This document shows, one piece after another, positions 5,781-7,367 of a stretch of DNA of 7,367 bases. The first letter of the stretch is position 1; each line of letters opens with the position of its first letter. Both the position numbers and the translations under genes were made by a program. The stretch is from Thermomicrobiales bacterium (GTDB lineage Bacteria > Chloroflexota > Chloroflexia > Thermomicrobiales > UBA6265). Where the stretch lies: positions 1 to 7,367 of the forward strand of contig JADLCW010000174.1 of the NCBI GenBank assembly GCA_020847015.1. The letters run 5' to 3'. The notes under the pieces were generated by a model that saw nothing but the letters and a program-made list of their open reading frames with translations, searched no databases and had not been told where the DNA came from.

Positions 5781-7072
5781 GTGTGAGTCGCCCCGCCGAC
5801 GAACGGCGTTTCCACTTCCCCACCGAAATACTCTCCCGCGTCGGCATCTCGCTGCTGCTGGCGGCGCTGCTATGGGGCTGGGTGACCACCCAGCGCGACC
5901 CGACGCTGACACGGACGATCAACGGGGTGCCCATCGTGGCTCCCACCCTGCCGGAGCCGCTCCAGATCGGAGGCGAGCTGGGAGCGGTGAATCTGCAACT
6001 GGAAGGGCCGCGCTCGGCGATCGACGCCATCAGCCGGACGGACCTGGAGCCGACGCTCGATATGAGCCAGATCGACGGACCAGGCGATTACACGGCGCCG
6101 GTGGTGGTGTCGTTGCCGCCGGCCGTGCGCGCCCAGCGCATCGACCCGCCGCGCCTGTCGATCGTGGTGGATGAAACCGCTACCCGCTCCATGCCGCTGC
6201 AGGTGCGTCCGGTCGCGCCGGACGACGGCACGCGGCGCATCGGAGCCATCACCCCGGATGTCTCCGAGGTGACCGTGAGCGGCCCGCGTCGTTTGGTCGA
6301 TCAGGTGGCGAGAGTGGTGCTGCCGATCGATATCGGCGACCGCACCAGTGATTTCACCGGTCAGTTCACAACCGTTGCGCTCAATGCCGACGGGCAACCG
6401 ATCCCGGAGGTGGATATTCGGCCGCGGCGGGTGCTGGCCTCGGTGGCGGTAAGCGCCAAGGGCCGCGCGGTGCCGGTGCTGATCCAGATCGTCGGCAGCC
6501 CGGCGCCCGGCTACGAAGTGGGCGACGATGTGGTGAATCCGCCTACGGCGCTGCTGGACGGACCCGAAGATGTGCTGGGCGATCTGGTTTCGGTGCTGAC
6601 CGAGCCGATCAACGTGCAGGGCGCGGTCGAACCGGTGAGCGTTCGTGTCGGATTGGAGGGACTACCGCCCGGGGTGCGCGTGATCGAACCGCCCGATGGT
6701 CGCTTCACCGTGGTGATCCAGGTGCGTCAGCGCGGAGTGACCCAAACGCTGCCCGACCAACCGGTGGTGGCGACCGACCTTGCCCCCGGCCTGGAGACGA
6801 CGATCGACCCGCCGGCGGTGGGCGTGGTCATCTTCGCCGCCGAGGATACGCTGGCGACGCTGCGGACCGGTCAGGTGGTGGTGAGCGTGTCGGCAGCCGG
6901 GTTGGCTCCGGGGACCTACCAATTGCCGCTGTCGGTGGCGGTGCCGCCCGAGGTGCAATGGATCCGCACCCAACCCGGATTTGTCCGCGTCACCGTGCAT
7001 GCCTCGACGGGGGCGACTCCGGCGGCAGTCGGGGCGACGCCGCTCCCCGAACCACCGCGCGAGATCCCGTGA
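5777..7072 (+). CDS. cdaR: CdaR, YbbR-domain regulator of CdaA
   Basis: This predicted 431-residue membrane-anchored protein binds CdaA and modulates c-di-AMP synthesis. A short cytoplasmic N-terminus leads to one helix at about 19-37 (GISLLLAALLWGWV), and the remainder lies outside the membrane. Four YbbR-like repeats of roughly 85-95 residues can be drawn, at about 43-132, 136-226, 230-316 and 320-408. Each opens with a strand such as RTINGVPIV, RSMPLQVRPV, RAVPVLIQIVG or TQTLPDQPVV. The middle of several carries the phrase V-x-x-x-GP followed by an acidic helix (LEGPRSAIDAI, VSGPRRLVDQV, LLDGPEDVLGDL). Repeats end in V-x-V strands (SIVVDE, ASVAVS, TVVIQV, RVTVHA). The Pro/Ala-rich tail (409-431) looks disordered. 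The fourth repeat lacks a clear GP motif (its equivalent is VVIFAAEDTLATL), so it is more divergent. glmM, often third in this operon, does not follow; the next gene is convergent after 16 bases. Confidence 0.93.
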   Translation: MSVSRPADERRFHFPTEILSRVGISLLLAALLWGWVTTQRDPTLTRTINGVPIVAPTLPEPLQIGGELGAVNLQLEGPRSAIDAISRTDLEPTLDMSQIDGPGDYTAPVVVSLPPAVRAQRIDPPRLSIVVDETATRSMPLQVRPVAPDDGTRRIGAITPDVSEVTVSGPRRLVDQVARVVLPIDIGDRTSDFTGQFTTVALNADGQPIPEVDIRPRRVLASVAVSAKGRAVPVLIQIVGSPAPGYEVGDDVVNPPTALLDGPEDVLGDLVSVLTEPINVQGAVEPVSVRVGLEGLPPGVRVIEPPDGRFTVVIQVRQRGVTQTLPDQPVVATDLAPGLETTIDPPAVGVVIFAAEDTLATLRTGQVVVSVSAAGLAPGTYQLPLSVAVPPEVQWIRTQPGFVRVTVHASTGATPAAVGATPLPEPPREIP

Positions 7073-7087
7073 GCGGGCGCTCCCCGC
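7073..7087. terminator. Small GC hairpin between convergent gene ends
   Basis: GCGGG and CCCGC pair around the five-base loop CGCTC immediately after the cdaR stop, in the 16-base gap before the convergent gene's stop. The stem is short and has no T-tract on either side, so terminator function is a weak suggestion. Confidence 0.25.
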
Positions 7088-7088
7088 G

Positions 7089-7367
7089 TTAGCTTGGCCG
7101 GCGCGCGAATGCGCCCTGGCCGTTGGCATCCAGCCAATCAATGACGACCGAACCGGCGCGCTCCCCTGGCCCGATGCTGAAGCGGACGCCGGTGCGGCCG
7201 ACGGCATTCTCGCCCACCGATTCGAGGGTGAAGACGTCGCGGTCGTAATGAGCGAGCGGGAGCTTCAGCGGAGCCGGGCCGAGCGCGATCTCCAGACCGC
7301 CATTTGTCGCGGTCACGGCCAACGGGCCGAAGAGCAGACTGTCATACATCCCGACGTAGGCTTCGTC
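7089..7367 (-). CDS. C-terminal DUF3471-like domain of a probable beta-lactamase-fold serine hydrolase, partial
   Basis: The frame is open from the window edge to TAA at 7089-7091, giving 92 residues of a gene that begins beyond the window. The piece starts DEAYVGMYDSLLFGPLAVTA, matching the usual opening of DUF3471-type tails (Y-V-G-x-Y, then a strand). Next comes ALGPAPLKLPLAHYDRDVFTL, with the typical L-x-H-Y-x-x-D-x-F turn. It ends with GSVVIDWLDANGQGAFARRPS, like the closing strand that reports a short substitution of glycine-rich and hydrophobic residues. Such tails usually follow a class C beta-lactamase/penicillin-binding-like domain with SxxK and YxN motifs, which would lie outside this window and cannot be verified. 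An internal ATG at 7347-7349 is not a likely start because the domain begins before it. Substrate is unknown. Confidence 0.6.
   Translation of the reverse strand, partial: DEAYVGMYDSLLFGPLAVTATNGGLEIALGPAPLKLPLAHYDRDVFTLESVGENAVGRTGVRFSIGPGERAGSVVIDWLDANGQGAFARRPS

Noticed and set aside
3233..7072. A functional c-di-AMP export system made of the MFS gene and cdaA-cdaR.
   Set aside because: MFS pumps export c-di-AMP in Listeria, but here the exporter is divergent and nothing in its sequence indicates nucleotide export; proximity alone is not enough.

Overview
This 7.4-kb window reads as ordinary chromosomal sequence from a GC-rich bacterium. The gene set (NRAMP metal importer, DUF1269 protein, 7-TM DUF4203-like protein, 14-TM drug exporter, c-di-AMP synthase with its YbbR regulator, DinB/ClbS-like protein, serine-hydrolase tail with a DUF3471-like domain) and the protein style suggest Chloroflexota, perhaps Thermomicrobia/Sphaerobacter-like. 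That placement is a judgement from protein style, not a measured assignment. I see no mobile element, CRISPR array, tRNA or rRNA.

Layout, left to right. (1) The last 65 codons of a DinB/ClbS-like gene (+) end at 198. (2) A complete mntH-type NRAMP transporter (-, 223-1560) converges on it. (3) A 233-bp divergent spacer has a conspicuous AT-rich patch. This holds a candidate mntH promoter overlapped by a 16-bp dyad resembling DtxR/IdeR/MntR operators. (4) A DUF1269 gene (+, 1794-2276) follows, with a near-perfect ribosome-binding site. (5) A strong 15-bp-stem hairpin sits at 2312-2343 between convergent genes. (6) A 7-TM DUF4203/TMEM198-like membrane protein (-, 2376-3020) has a GC-rich leader of about 120 nt and a good sigma70-type promoter (TTGACA / TATAGT) carrying a small dyad. 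(7) A DHA2-like MFS exporter (-, 3233-4672) is next. (8) A 184-bp divergent spacer contains a 7-bp tandem repeat. (9) cdaA (+, 4857-5780) and cdaR (+, 5777-7072) form a translationally coupled pair. (10) The C-terminal part of a convergent gene (-, 7089 to the window edge) resembles the DUF3471 tail of beta-lactamase-fold serine hydrolases.

How they work together: the one clear functional unit is cdaA-cdaR, making and regulating cyclic di-AMP at the membrane. The usual third partner, glmM, does not follow; the next gene is convergent. The mntH locus is probably metal-regulated through the operator candidate. The remaining genes look like independent single-gene transcription units. I found no evidence for an undescribed multi-gene system. 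The most useful leads are the regulatory sites at 1623-1650 and 3143-3170.
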